Under the pieces are notes generated by a model. It saw nothing but the letters and a program-made list of their open reading frames with translations, did no database searches and was not told where the DNA came from. A stretch of DNA of 64,000 nt, taken from NCBI RefSeq assembly GCF_014648995.1, contig NZ_BMSE01000009.1:124001-188000 (forward strand). The letters run 5' to 3'. This stretch comes from Streptomyces massasporeus (GTDB lineage Bacteria > Actinomycetota > Actinomycetes > Streptomycetales > Streptomycetaceae). Below are positions 31,851 through 41,126 of the stretch, piece by piece. Each line of letters begins with the position of its first letter. Position 1 is the first letter of the stretch. The position numbers and the translations under genes are program-made.

Positions 31851-32930
31851 ATGACAAACGCCTCGCCCTACCCCGCCTACCCGATCGCGCACCCCCACGG
31901 CCCGCTCCCGGACCCCACCCCTCACCCGTACCACCGCATGGACCGCACCACAGGACGTCACCGCTGGTGGCGGCCGCTGGTCGGCACCGTGCTGATGAGC
32001 CTCGCCTACGTCGTGCTCCTGCTCGTGCTGCTGGCCGTCACCTACGGTCTGGGAACGGCGCTCGGCGCGCCGGAACTGCCCGACGGGGGTGTCGACTTAG
32101 GGCCGCTCGGGAACACGGCGATGGATCTGGTGTCCCTCGCGATAGCCCTGCCCCTGGTGCTGCTGGCCACGCTCTGGCCGGCGAGACGGGCCGCCGGGAC
32201 CGTCACGTCGGTCACCGGACGGCTGCGGACCGGCTGGCTCGGATGGTGTCTGCTGGCCGGGCTGCCGCCCATCCTCCTGCTCACGGTGATCGCCTTCTTC
32301 CTGCCGGGCGACTCGGGCGAGTCCGACACCTGGGTGGGGTGGAGCTCCTTCCTCGCGGCCCTGGCCGTGCTGGCCGTCCTCGTGCCGCTGCAGGCCGCGG
32401 CCGAGGAGTACGTGTTCCGGGGCTGGCTGCTCCAGGCGGTCGGGGCGTTCGTGCGCTCCCCGTGGTTCGCCGTGCTCCCGCAGGCCGTGCTGTTCGCCGC
32501 CGCCCACGGCTGGGGCACCCGGTGGGGCTTCCTCGGGCTGCTGGTGAACGGCCTGGTGGCGGGGCTGCTCACGATCCGCACCGGCGGGCTGGAAGCGGCG
32601 ATCGCCCTGCACGTCCTGAACAACCTGCTGGCCTTCGGCGTCTCCGCCGCGGTCGTCGACGGACTGTCGTCGGACGAGACCGCGGCCGACGCCCCCTGGC
32701 CGCTGGCCCTCGCCGCCGTGGTCACCGACCTGCTCTACGCCGCGCTCGTGCTGTGGCTCGCCCGGCGTCACAAGCCGCAGCGTCTCTCGTCCCCGGCGCC
32801 GCCGCCCACCCCGTACTCCGGGCACCCCGACCACCCCGACCACCCCGACCATCCCGGACACCCCGGGCACCCTGCGCACCCCGACCACCCTGCGCACCCC
32901 GACCACCCCGGCCCCGCCCGCACGGCCTGA
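31851..32930 (+). CDS. CPBP-family intramembrane metalloprotease with His-Pro tail
   Basis: ~359 aa. A Pro/His-rich N-terminus is followed by about eight membrane segments. The CPBP motifs are intact: EEYVFRGW (paired Glu), FAAAHGWG and HVLNNLLAF. The C-terminal ~35 residues are runs of H-P-D-H-P, H-P-G and H-P-A, unusual for the family and a possible divalent-metal binder. CPBP proteases process prenylated or membrane proteins or confer bacteriocin immunity. Start is uncertain: ATG 31851 is chosen, but GTG 31815 with GAAGG upstream is in the same frame. Confidence 0.8.
   Translation: MTNASPYPAYPIAHPHGPLPDPTPHPYHRMDRTTGRHRWWRPLVGTVLMSLAYVVLLLVLLAVTYGLGTALGAPELPDGGVDLGPLGNTAMDLVSLAIALPLVLLATLWPARRAAGTVTSVTGRLRTGWLGWCLLAGLPPILLLTVIAFFLPGDSGESDTWVGWSSFLAALAVLAVLVPLQAAAEEYVFRGWLLQAVGAFVRSPWFAVLPQAVLFAAAHGWGTRWGFLGLLVNGLVAGLLTIRTGGLEAAIALHVLNNLLAFGVSAAVVDGLSSDETAADAPWPLALAAVVTDLLYAALVLWLARRHKPQRLSSPAPPPTPYSGHPDHPDHPDHPGHPGHPAHPDHPAHPDHPGPARTA
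32821..32911 (+). repeat. CACCCCGAC-type tandem repeat encoding the His-Pro tail
   Basis: Imperfect 9-base units (CACCCCGAC, CACCCTGCG, CATCCCGGA and related) run for about 90 bases in frame, encoding H-P-D/H-P-A/H-P-G triplets. The repeat lies at the 3' end of the CPBP gene. Confidence 0.85.
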
Positions 32931-33000
32931 CGTCCAGCCCGCCGAACCCCTGGCGTACGCTGGGCTGGTCCGTCCACAACCCTTACGAAAGGGACGCCCG

Positions 33001-34200
33001 GTGACCGAGAAGGCCGACCTTCAGCCCATCCTCGACCGCGCAGCCGCCGGTGGGCGGATCACCCCGGACGAGGCACTCGTGCTGTACCGGGACGCCCCGC
33101 TGCACGCGCTGGGCGCCGCCGCCGACGCCGTACGCCGCCGCCGGTACGCCGGGACCGAGCACATCGCGACGTACATCATCGAGCGCAACATCAACTACAC
33201 GAACGTGTGCGTCACGGCGTGCAAGTTCTGCGCGTTCTACGCCCCGCCGAAGGCCACGGACAAGGGCTGGACGCGTGACCTGGACGACATCCTGCGCCGC
33301 TGCGCGGAGACCGTCGAGCTGGGCGGCACGCAGATCATGTTCCAGGGCGGGCACCACCCGGACTACGGCGTCGAGTACTACGAGAAGCACTTCAAGGCGA
33401 TCAAGGACGCCTTCCCCCAGCTGGTGATCCACTCGCTGGGCGCCTCCGAGGTCGAGCACATGGCCCGGATCTCCAAGGTGAGCGTGGAGGAGGCCGTCCA
33501 GCGCATCCACGCCGCCGGCCTCGACTCCTTCGCCGGTGCCGGTGCCGAGCTGCTGCCCGAGCGGCCCCGCAAGGCCATCGCCCCGCTGAAGGAGTCCGGC
33601 GAGCGCTGGCTGGAGATCATGGAGATCGCGCACAACCTGGGCGTGGAATCCACCTCCACCATGCTGATGGGCACCGGCGAGACCAACGCCGAGCGCATCG
33701 AGCACCTGCGGATGATCCGGGACGTCCAGGACCGCACGGGCGGCTTCCGCGCCTTCATCCCGTACACCTACCAGCCCGAGAACAACCACCTGAAGGGCCG
33801 CACGCAGGCGACGCTCTTCGAGTACCTGCGGATGATCGCCATCGCGCGGCTGTTCATGGACAACATCGCCCACATCCAGGGCTCGTGGCTGACCACGGGC
33901 AAGGAGGTCGGGCAGCTCTCCCTGCACTACGGCGCCGACGACCTCGGCTCGATCATGCTGGAGGAGAACGTGGTGTCGTCGGCCGGTGCCAAGCACCGGT
34001 CCAACCGGATGGAGATCATCGATCTGATCCGGAAGGCGGGCCGGGTGCCCGCCCAGCGCGCGACCACGTACGAGCACCTCGTCGTCCACGACGACCCGGC
34101 GAACGACCCGGTCGACGACCGCGTTGTCTCGCACATCTCCTCCACGGCCATCGAGGGCGGCACGGCTCACCCCGAGCTGAAGCTGCTGGCGCCCAACTGA
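33001..34200 (+). CDS. mqnC: Cyclic dehypoxanthinyl futalosine synthase MqnC
   Basis: 399 aa radical SAM enzyme of the futalosine menaquinone pathway. The cluster-binding motif is CVTACKFC (C-x3-C-x2-C), preceded by ERNINYTNV. Further landmarks are MFQGGHHPDY, GAGAELLPERPRKAI, STSTMLMGTGETNAERIEH and FIPYTYQPENN. It turns dehypoxanthine futalosine into its cyclic form in the cytoplasm. GTG 33001 has GAAAGGG upstream. It clusters with menG and menJ and with nuo, the main user of menaquinone. A degenerate amidohydrolase gene follows after 7 bases. Confidence 0.95.
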   Translation: MTEKADLQPILDRAAAGGRITPDEALVLYRDAPLHALGAAADAVRRRRYAGTEHIATYIIERNINYTNVCVTACKFCAFYAPPKATDKGWTRDLDDILRRCAETVELGGTQIMFQGGHHPDYGVEYYEKHFKAIKDAFPQLVIHSLGASEVEHMARISKVSVEEAVQRIHAAGLDSFAGAGAELLPERPRKAIAPLKESGERWLEIMEIAHNLGVESTSTMLMGTGETNAERIEHLRMIRDVQDRTGGFRAFIPYTYQPENNHLKGRTQATLFEYLRMIAIARLFMDNIAHIQGSWLTTGKEVGQLSLHYGADDLGSIMLEENVVSSAGAKHRSNRMEIIDLIRKAGRVPAQRATTYEHLVVHDDPANDPVDDRVVSHISSTAIEGGTAHPELKLLAPN

Positions 34201-34207
34201 CCCGACC

Positions 34208-34885
34208 GTGCTGACGATTCACGCCGCCCCGCTGGTCCTCCCGGCGGGTGCGGCACCCGGCATGGACGGACCCGTCGTGGACGGCGCCGTCGTGGTCGAC
34301 GGCGACCGGGTCACGGCCGTGGGGCCCTACGACGAGGTCGCCGAGGACGCGCCCGGCGCCCGGGTGCGGCGCTGGCCCGGCGTGCTCACCCCGGGGCTGC
34401 GCCAGTGGCACCCGCTGTGGCTGCTGCGCCACTGCTACCACCCCGACCCGCGTGAAGCCGATGAGCTGGGCGACCAGCCCCTGTGGGGCGAGCGGCTGGC
34501 CGCCCTGGGTGACCTCACCGAGACCCGCTGGTCGGGCAGCGTGCGGCGCGGTGTGCAGCGGATGCTGCGCTACGGCACGACCGCGGTCGCCTCACCCGGC
34601 GCCCGCTTCCGCGATCCGCTGGTGGCCACGGCCGTCGCCCGCTCCGGGCTGACCGTCGTAGGGACCACAGGGGCTCCCGGCATGCTGCTCGGCGAGCGTC
34701 CCGACCTCGACCCGTTCGCGGAGGGGTACGACCTCCCGGGCACGGTCCACGGCCCGTTGACCGTCGGCGGCCGGGCCGACCTGGCCGTGTTCGACGTGCC
34801 CGACGAGGCGGCCCTGCGCGAGCGCGGCGCGGCGACCTGTGTGGCGACCGTGCTGGCCGGCCGGCTGGTGTACCGGGCCCGCTGA
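34208..34885 (+). CDS. Degenerate amidohydrolase-like protein, 225 aa
   Basis: The N-terminal beta-domain phrase VVDGDRVTAVGPYDEV and VLTPGLRQWHPLWLLRHC lie where amidohydrolases carry the H-x-H metal motif, but here it reads RQWHPL, so one metal His is missing. The centre (LRYGTTAVASPGARFRDPLV) and the C-terminal return strands (GGRADLAVFDVP ... VATVLAGRLVYRAR) fit the fold, but the protein is about half the usual length and the catalytic core is mostly absent. It follows mqnC by 7 bases. It may be the relic of an aminodeoxyfutalosine deaminase-type enzyme; that link is inference. Confidence 0.7.
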   Translation: MLTIHAAPLVLPAGAAPGMDGPVVDGAVVVDGDRVTAVGPYDEVAEDAPGARVRRWPGVLTPGLRQWHPLWLLRHCYHPDPREADELGDQPLWGERLAALGDLTETRWSGSVRRGVQRMLRYGTTAVASPGARFRDPLVATAVARSGLTVVGTTGAPGMLLGERPDLDPFAEGYDLPGTVHGPLTVGGRADLAVFDVPDEAALRERGAATCVATVLAGRLVYRAR

Positions 34886-34957
34886 CCCCGGGCGCTCGGG
34901 TCAGCCGCGAGACCCTTTCCCCCGGTCCGCCGCGAGCCCCTTGCCGCCCCCCTCGCG

Positions 34958-35981
34958 TCAGCCCGCGAAGGCCTTCCCGAACGCCCCCGACTCCTGCGTC
35001 ACCCCGCTGCAATCCGTCGCCGCCTCGGTCGACTTGGAGCCGTCCGCGCACTGCCGGTCCCGGGCCGTCGACCACATCGACACCCAGGCGATGCCCTTCT
35101 CCTCGGCGAACGCCCGCACCTCGGCGGCGTCCGCGAGCGTGAAGGTCTCGTTCTCGACGTCGTTGACGCCGATCATCGAGGTGAGCGCCATGCCCTGCCA
35201 GGCGGTCGCATCCGAGGTGCCGAAGACCTTCGTCAGCTGGGTGTGCGCGGCCTTGGCGGACGTGAGGGCGTAGCCGCCCATGTCACCGTCGTACGAGGAG
35301 CCGTAGTTCATCGTCATGAGGTTGACGGTGGAGACCTGCACGCCGTTGTCGTTGGCGGAGCCGAGCAGCGCCAGGCCGTCCTTGTCCAGGCCCGAGGGCA
35401 TCACCGGGAGCGTGAACGAGACCTCCAGGCCGGTCCGTTCCTTCTGCAACCGCGCGATCGCCTTCGAACGCAGGGCGACGGAGGCGGAGTCGGAGAGCTC
35501 GTCGCCCTCGATGTCGAAGTCGGCGAGGGTGGTGCCGGCCGCGTCCAGGGCCTTGCCGTACGCCGCCGCCAGCTCCGCGGCGCTGTCGCAGTTCGCCGCG
35601 AGTTCCTTGCCGGAGGCGCCGCCGAAGGAGACCCGGACCCGGCCGCCGTCCGCCGTGAGCTTCGCGATCCGGGACGTGACCGTCGCGTCGCCGATGGCGT
35701 GCGTGCCGTTCCAGCGCGGGGTGCAGTCGTCGCCGTCGGCTATGACGAACGCCAGGTTGAACGTCGTGGGGGAGCCGGCGGTGTCGGTGTCGGCGGCCTC
35801 GGTGGCGCTGAGGTACGGGGCGTACGAGGTGCCGGCCGCGGCCGTCGCTGTGGGAGACGTGGCGGACGTGGGGGCCTCGGAGGCCGGAGGGGCCGCGTCG
35901 CCCTGCCCGGAGCATGCGGCGGCGGCGAGGGCGAACAGGCAGCCCAGCCCGGCCGCCGCCGGTTTCCGGTAACTCCTCATG
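34958..35981 (-). CDS. GH18 (chitinase-like) lipoprotein
   Basis: 341 aa. Lipoprotein signal with lipobox LAAAAC, then a Ser/Pro/Thr tether. The GH18 barrel begins SYAPYLSATEAAD and has a strand with RVRVSFGGASGKELA. The catalytic strand is LADFDIEGDEL, which keeps D-x-D-x-E. Later parts are VNLMTMNYGSSYDG and GIAWVSMWSTARDRQC. It would cleave beta-1,4-GlcNAc polymers at the cell surface. ATG 35981 has GGGAG upstream; the longer frame from 36085 lacks a signal. It faces away from the synthase operon, whose product could be a substrate. Confidence 0.85.
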
Positions 35982-36188
35982 ATGTGCGCTCCCGTTCTCG
36001 TGAGGATAGGGGTAGGACAAGAAGTACGTTTCCCGGCAGCAAACGTCTCACGATGTCGGTTGCGCACGGCGAGTTCCGCGGGCATTCCCGAGAACTCTCA
36101 GAGAAAGGACAGATTCCGTCGTTTCTCATGGGTCTCTCACAAGAAAACCCGAGTTTAGAGCACATAAAGGCGCCCTACTGTCCGGGGA

Positions 36189-36584
36189 ATGCATTCCGAG
36201 CCTGCCATCGAAAACCGCACCCCTCGCGGTCGCCGCCGCAAACGCGGCAACGGGTCCGCCGAAGGCCCCGTGTTCGTTGACAACTCCGGACGCCGCGCCC
36301 GGCTGCTGCGCCGGATCGGCCTCCTCCTGGGGGCCCTCTGCCTCGGGTACGCGGCCGTTCTCGGCGCGGCCTTCATGGGCTGGGGGACGTCCCTGACGCC
36401 GTCGCAGTTGCTGCCGTTCGCGGGTGCGGGGCCCGGCGGTGGTCAGCCGGAGGGAGTTCCGGGAGGTCCCGGCGGCCCGGGAGTCCGGCCCAGCGGCGCC
36501 CCGTCGGCCCCGGCCGGGGAAGCCGTGAGCGCCACCACCTCGTCCCCGTCCGCTTCCCCGTCCGCCTCCGCCGACGCCAACTGA
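36189..36584 (+). CDS. Small single-pass membrane protein, 131 aa
   Basis: Arg-rich cytoplasmic N-terminus, one membrane helix (IGLLLGALCLGYAAVLGAAF), then a Pro/Gly-rich and Ser-rich outer tail. No family recognised. It starts the operon with the deacetylase/synthase (12 bases later) and the acyltransferase, so it may be an accessory subunit of polysaccharide export. Confidence 0.75.
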   Translation: MHSEPAIENRTPRGRRRKRGNGSAEGPVFVDNSGRRARLLRRIGLLLGALCLGYAAVLGAAFMGWGTSLTPSQLLPFAGAGPGGGQPEGVPGGPGGPGVRPSGAPSAPAGEAVSATTSSPSASPSASADAN

Positions 36585-36596
36585 CCGGGGCGCCCC

Positions 36597-38834
36597 ATGA
36601 CCACGACCACCCCCTCCCGCGGCCGGCGCCGCGCGCCCTCCCGGATGGAACGGGCCGCGGGCAAGGCCGCCGCGCTGCAACGACCGCGCGTCGTCCTCGC
36701 CCTGCTGCTCCTGCTCGCGCTCGTCTGCGTGATGCTCCTCGACGGCTATCTGCGCGCCGAGGTCGGCGGCGACCAGCGCGTGCGCACCGGGGCGAGCTCC
36801 AGTGACGTACCCGACGACGTCCTGGACGGCGGGCCGATCGTCACCTTCCGCGGCGGACAGGCCACGACGGTCTCCGTCCCCGACAAGACCATCGCGCTCA
36901 CCTTCGACGACGGCCCCAACCCGACCTGGACGCCCCAGGTGCTGGCGATCCTCGAGAAGTACGACGTGCCCGCCACGTTCTTCCTGGTCGGCTCGATGGT
37001 GTCGCGCTACCCGAGCGTCGTGCGGGACATGGTCGACCAGGGCCACGAGGTCGGGATCCACACCTTCACGCACGTCGACCTGTCGTACCAGAGCGACGCC
37101 CGCGTCCGGCGCGAGATGGAGCAGACCCAGCTGGCGCTCGCGGGAGCGGCCGACATCACGACCACCCTGTTCCGGGCGCCGTACTCCTCGGAGACCGACG
37201 CCATCGACAACTACAGCTGGCCCGTCTACAAGAAGCTCGGCCAGGACGGCTACACCAGCGTCTTCGTCGACACCGACAGCGACGACTGGAAGCGGCCGGG
37301 CGTGACGAAGATCGTCCAGTGGGCCACGCCGAAGAAGAACAAGGGCGCCTCCGTCCTCTTCCACGACGCGGGCGGCGAGCGTTCGCAGACGATCAAGGCG
37401 CTGCCGGAGTACATCGAGAAGATGCGGGCGAAGGGATACACCTTCACCACCATCAGCGGCGCCCTGGACGAACAGCAGGGGCGGCAGGCGCCTGCCGGAG
37501 CGGCGCCGGGCACCGGCGGGTCCCGTCTCCAGGCCGCCCACCGCGAGGCCACCGGCGCGATCCTCTACGAGGGCAAGGCCCTGGTCGCGGCCGTCGCCGT
37601 CGCCGAGTGGGCCGTACCGACGCTCTCCGTCGGTCTCATGGTCGTCGGCGTCGCCGTCATGGGCCGCTTCGGGATGATGCTGCTCCTCGCCCGCCGCCAC
37701 CACCGGCTGCGCAACAGACGCCGGTTCAGCTGGGGGCCGGAGATCACCCGCCCGGTGACCGTGATCGTGCCCGCGTACAACGAGAAGGAGTGCATCGCCA
37801 ACACCCTCGACTCACTCGCGCGCAGCACCCATCCGATCGAGATCATCGTCGTGGACGACGGCTCCACGGACGGCACGTCCGAGATCGCGCGCGAGGCGGC
37901 CCTCGCGCTCGGCATGACCAACGTCCGGGTCGTCCGCCAGGAGAACACGGGCAAGCCGGCCGCCCTCAACAACGGTGTCCGCAGCGCCCGGCACGACATC
38001 GTCGTGATGATGGACGGCGACACCGTCTTCGAGCCGGACACCGTACGGCAGCTCGTCCAGCCCTTCGCCGACCCCGAGGTCGGCGCGGTCGCGGGCAACG
38101 CCAAGGTCGGCAACCGCACCACGGTCATCGGCGCCTGGCAGCACATCGAGTACGTGATGGGCTTCAACCTCGACCGGCGCATGTACGACCTGCTGCGCTG
38201 CATGCCGACGATCCCCGGCGCGATCGGGGCGTTCCGCCGCGAGGCGGTGCTCCAGGTGGGCGGCATGAGCGAGGACACCCTCGCCGAGGACACCGACATC
38301 ACCATCGCCATGCACCGCGACGGCTGGCGGGTCGTCTACCAGGAGCACGCCCGCGCCTGGACCGAGGCGCCGGGCTCCCTCAAGCAGCTGTGGTCCCAGC
38401 GCTACCGCTGGTCGTACGGCACCATGCAGGCGCTGTGGAAGCACCGCAAGTCCCTGACGGACAAGGGGCCTTCGGGGCGGTTCGGACGGGTCGGCATGCC
38501 GCTGGTGGTGCTCTTCCAGATCGTCACGCCGGTGTTCGCCCCTCTCATCGACGTGTTCACCGCCTACTCGATGATCTTCATCGACCTCAAGGCGGCGCTG
38601 CTGGCGTGGCTCGCGGTCCTCGGGGTCCAACTGGTGTGCGCGGCCTACGCGTTCCGGCTGGACCGCGAGAAGTACCGCTACCTGCTGATGATGCCGCTCC
38701 AGCAACTGGCCTACCGGCAGATGATGTACCTCGTCCTCATCCACTCCTGCGTCACCGCCCTCACCGGCGGCCGGCTGCGCTGGCAGAAGCTGAAGCGGAC
38801 CGGCGAGGTCGGCACCCCGGCGGGAGCGGGCTGA
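36597..38834 (+). CDS. Bifunctional polysaccharide deacetylase / GT2 synthase
   Basis: 745 aa. N-terminal anchor (VVLALLLLLALVCVMLL), then an intact NodB deacetylase (~95-290): LTFDDGPNPTWTP, GIHTFTHVDLS (metal His), LFRAPYSSETDA and VLFHDAGGERS. After a membrane segment comes the GT2 domain (VIVPAYNEKECI, DDGSTDGT, MDGDTVFEPD, EDTDITIAM, QRYRWSYG) and C-terminal membrane helices. It should polymerise and export a GlcNAc-type polymer and deacetylate it outside. I compare it with the MatB type of mycelial-aggregation proteins by architecture. It overlaps the acyltransferase gene by 1 base. The paralogue at 7.2-9.1 kb has lost the deacetylase motifs. Confidence 0.92.
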   Translation: MTTTTPSRGRRRAPSRMERAAGKAAALQRPRVVLALLLLLALVCVMLLDGYLRAEVGGDQRVRTGASSSDVPDDVLDGGPIVTFRGGQATTVSVPDKTIALTFDDGPNPTWTPQVLAILEKYDVPATFFLVGSMVSRYPSVVRDMVDQGHEVGIHTFTHVDLSYQSDARVRREMEQTQLALAGAADITTTLFRAPYSSETDAIDNYSWPVYKKLGQDGYTSVFVDTDSDDWKRPGVTKIVQWATPKKNKGASVLFHDAGGERSQTIKALPEYIEKMRAKGYTFTTISGALDEQQGRQAPAGAAPGTGGSRLQAAHREATGAILYEGKALVAAVAVAEWAVPTLSVGLMVVGVAVMGRFGMMLLLARRHHRLRNRRRFSWGPEITRPVTVIVPAYNEKECIANTLDSLARSTHPIEIIVVDDGSTDGTSEIAREAALALGMTNVRVVRQENTGKPAALNNGVRSARHDIVVMMDGDTVFEPDTVRQLVQPFADPEVGAVAGNAKVGNRTTVIGAWQHIEYVMGFNLDRRMYDLLRCMPTIPGAIGAFRREAVLQVGGMSEDTLAEDTDITIAMHRDGWRVVYQEHARAWTEAPGSLKQLWSQRYRWSYGTMQALWKHRKSLTDKGPSGRFGRVGMPLVVLFQIVTPVFAPLIDVFTAYSMIFIDLKAALLAWLAVLGVQLVCAAYAFRLDREKYRYLLMMPLQQLAYRQMMYLVLIHSCVTALTGGRLRWQKLKRTGEVGTPAGAG

Positions 38835-39973
38835 TGGGGGCGCACAGCAAGACGCACAGCCAGACGCACAGCAAGGGGGCCGCCCTGGCGGCGGCCCCGG
38901 ACCGGCCCGCGCCCGCCGGCCGGGACCGCTACTTCGACACTCTCCGGGCCGTCGCCCTGGTCCGCGTGGTCGCTTACCACACGTTCGGGTGGGCCTGGGC
39001 GGGACTGGTCTTCCCCTCCATGGGGGTGATGTTCGGCCTGGCCGGCACCCTCATGGCGCGCTCGCTGAAGCGCCCCGCGCTCCAGGTGATCCGGAGCCGG
39101 GTCCGCCGGCTGCTGCCGCCCTTCTGGTTCTGGGGCGTGTTCGTGGTCGCCGCGATGCTGGTGCACGGCTGGATGCCCGGCCTGCAGATCGTCTACTGGG
39201 TCGTGCCGCTCGGCGACCCGCCGGGCAACGCCTGGGGCGAGCAGGCCTGGGAGATCCTCTGGTACCTGCGCACCTACCTGTGGTTCGTGTTGCTCTCCCC
39301 GCTCCTGCTGCGGGTCTTCCGGCTCGCCCCCGTCCCCGTGCTGCTGCTGTCCCTGGGCCCGGTTCTGGCCTTCCAGCTCGTGTGGCAGCCGCCGGACGAC
39401 CGGCTCGGCGCCGCGCTGTGGGACCTGGCGACCTTCCTGTGCTGCTGGCTCCTCGGCTTCGCCCATCAGGAGGGCGTCCTGGCCCGGCTGAAGCCCGCCG
39501 CGGTGGTCCCGCTCGCGCTGGCCGCCCTCGGGTGCGGCGGCTGGTACGCCGTCACGCACCAGGCCGACTACGGCACGTACGACCTCGACGAGAACCCGCT
39601 CGCCCAGGCCTTCTGGTCGGCGGGGTTCGTGACGCTGCTGATGTACGCCAAGGCCCGCTTCGGGACCGACTTCGCGCACCTGGTCCGGCTGCGGCGGCTG
39701 GACCGGCTCGTGACCGTCTTCAACGCGCGGGCGGTGACCATCTACCTCTGGCACGAGATCGCGCTGATCCTCGCCGTACCGCTGATCGACCGCTTCTGGG
39801 ACGTGCCCGCCTTCGAGGCGTACCTGCCGCTGGACAGCCAGTGGTTCCTGTTCGGCGTGGGCTGGGTGCTGATCGCGGTGTTCGTGCTGCTGTGCGGCTG
39901 GGTGGAGGACGTGGCGGCTCGCAAGCAGCCGCGGCTCCTGCCCGGAGGGGGTACTGCAAGAATGGGCCCGTGA
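38834..39973 (+). CDS. Membrane O-acyltransferase (acyltransferase 3 family)
   Basis: 379 aa. A cytoplasmic tail with THSQTHSK repeats precedes about ten membrane segments. The family motifs are RDRYFDTLRAVALVRVVAYH (the catalytic His and Arg) and FNARAVTIYLWHEIALIL. It would O-acylate the polymer made by the upstream synthase. ATG 38834 overlaps the synthase stop (TGATG). Its TGA overlaps the GTG of menG, so menaquinone methylation is tied to the end of this operon. Confidence 0.88.
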   Translation: MGAHSKTHSQTHSKGAALAAAPDRPAPAGRDRYFDTLRAVALVRVVAYHTFGWAWAGLVFPSMGVMFGLAGTLMARSLKRPALQVIRSRVRRLLPPFWFWGVFVVAAMLVHGWMPGLQIVYWVVPLGDPPGNAWGEQAWEILWYLRTYLWFVLLSPLLLRVFRLAPVPVLLLSLGPVLAFQLVWQPPDDRLGAALWDLATFLCCWLLGFAHQEGVLARLKPAAVVPLALAALGCGGWYAVTHQADYGTYDLDENPLAQAFWSAGFVTLLMYAKARFGTDFAHLVRLRRLDRLVTVFNARAVTIYLWHEIALILAVPLIDRFWDVPAFEAYLPLDSQWFLFGVGWVLIAVFVLLCGWVEDVAARKQPRLLPGGGTARMGP

Positions 39974-40665
39974 CCCGCGCATCCCTGGACAAGCAGCCGC
40001 ACGAAGTCGCCTCGATGTTCGACGACGTGGCGGAACGGTACGACCTGACCAACGACGTGCTGTCCCTCGGCCAGGACCGGCGATGGCGCAAGGAGGTCGC
40101 CAAGGCGGTCGACGCGCGCCCCGCGCAGAAGATCCTCGACCTGGCGGCGGGCACGGGCACCTCCTCGCTGCCCTTCGCCCGCACCGGCGCCTACGTCGTC
40201 CCCTGCGACTTCTCCCAGGGCATGCTCCAGGTCGGCAAGCAGCGGCAGCCCTGGCTGCCGTACACCGCCGGCGACGCGACGCGGCTCCCGTTCAAGGACG
40301 ACACCTTCGACGCCGTCACCATCTCCTTCGGGCTGCGCAACGTGCAGGACACGGACGCGGGCCTGCGCGAGATGCTCCGGGTGACCCGGCCCGGCGGGCG
40401 GATCGTGATCTGCGAGTTCTCGCACCCGACGTGGGCGCCGTTCCGCACGGTCTACACCGAGTACCTGATGCGCGCCCTGCCGCCGGTCGCCCGGGCCGTG
40501 TCCTCCAGCCCCGACGCCTACGTCTACCTCGCCGAGTCCATCCGCGCCTGGCCCGACCAGCCCGCCCTCGCCGAGCGGCTGGGCAAGGCCGGCTGGTCGC
40601 GGGTGGCCTGGCGCAACCTGAGCGGCGGCATCGTCGCCCTGCACCGGGGCTTCAAGGCCGCGTGA
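39970..40665 (+). CDS. menG: Demethylmenaquinone methyltransferase
   Basis: 231 aa, SAM-dependent methyltransferase of the UbiE/MenG group. VASMFDDVAERYDLTNDVLS starts the fold, motif I is LDLAAGTGTSSL, and later ISFGLRNVQDTDAGLREM, VTRPGGRIVICEFSHPTW and PDAYVYLAESI are typical. It methylates demethylmenaquinone, the last core step of menaquinone synthesis, at the membrane. GTG 39970 overlaps the stop of the acyltransferase gene. The functional partners are mqnC (33.0 kb) and menJ (41.8 kb). Confidence 0.93.
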   Translation: MTRASLDKQPHEVASMFDDVAERYDLTNDVLSLGQDRRWRKEVAKAVDARPAQKILDLAAGTGTSSLPFARTGAYVVPCDFSQGMLQVGKQRQPWLPYTAGDATRLPFKDDTFDAVTISFGLRNVQDTDAGLREMLRVTRPGGRIVICEFSHPTWAPFRTVYTEYLMRALPPVARAVSSSPDAYVYLAESIRAWPDQPALAERLGKAGWSRVAWRNLSGGIVALHRGFKAA

Positions 40666-40704
40666 GGCCGGGGTCCGTCGGCCTCGGGCCTGGACCTCTC
40701 GGCC

Positions 40705-41052
40705 CTAGGGCGAGCTGAGGACCATCGAGGGGTCGCCCGGCTCGTCCAGCTCGCGCTGGAGACCGCCCCTGGGCGGACGCGGGATCCGCGGTTCGTGCAC
40801 GCCCCCGCCGCCCTCACCGGGGCCGAAGTCGAACCACACGTAGACCATCGAGTCCCGCGGCACCTCGGCACCGGGCTGCGGGTACTGGCGTACGACGTAG
40901 TCGACGACGACGAGAGGGAGCTCGGGCCGGTCCGGTGCGTTGAGGAGGAGGCCCTGCGCCCGGGCGGTCTCCCTCGCGTCCACGGCCATCAGGCCGACCA
41001 GACGCGGTACGCGCACTTCGGGTGTCTTGCGGGATATCTGCACAGATGTCAC
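40705..41052 (-). CDS. PASTA-domain protein, 115 aa
   Basis: The core VPRLVGLMAVDARETARAQG and RQYPQPGAEVPRDSMVYVWF is one PASTA domain, with the usual V-P-x-L-x-G and Q-x-P-x-P-G landmarks. There is no signal peptide or membrane segment, unusual because PASTA domains normally bind peptidoglycan fragments outside the cell. A Gly/Pro/Arg-rich tail follows. The start may be GTG 41052 or GTG 41043. It converges with menG. Confidence 0.8.
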   Translation of the reverse strand: MTSVQISRKTPEVRVPRLVGLMAVDARETARAQGLLLNAPDRPELPLVVVDYVVRQYPQPGAEVPRDSMVYVWFDFGPGEGGGGVHEPRIPRPPRGGLQRELDEPGDPSMVLSSP

Positions 41053-41126
41053 CCCCAGCGGTACAGGAAGGGTAACTCCCGCCCCGTACCGACCGGAAGC
41101 GATCGATGTCGGTCTGTGACAGTCGA

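Noticed and set aside
34884..34904. Weak hairpin TGACC ... GGGTCA between convergent genes
   Set aside because: The stem is short with a mismatch and overlaps the stop codon; not enough support for a terminator call.
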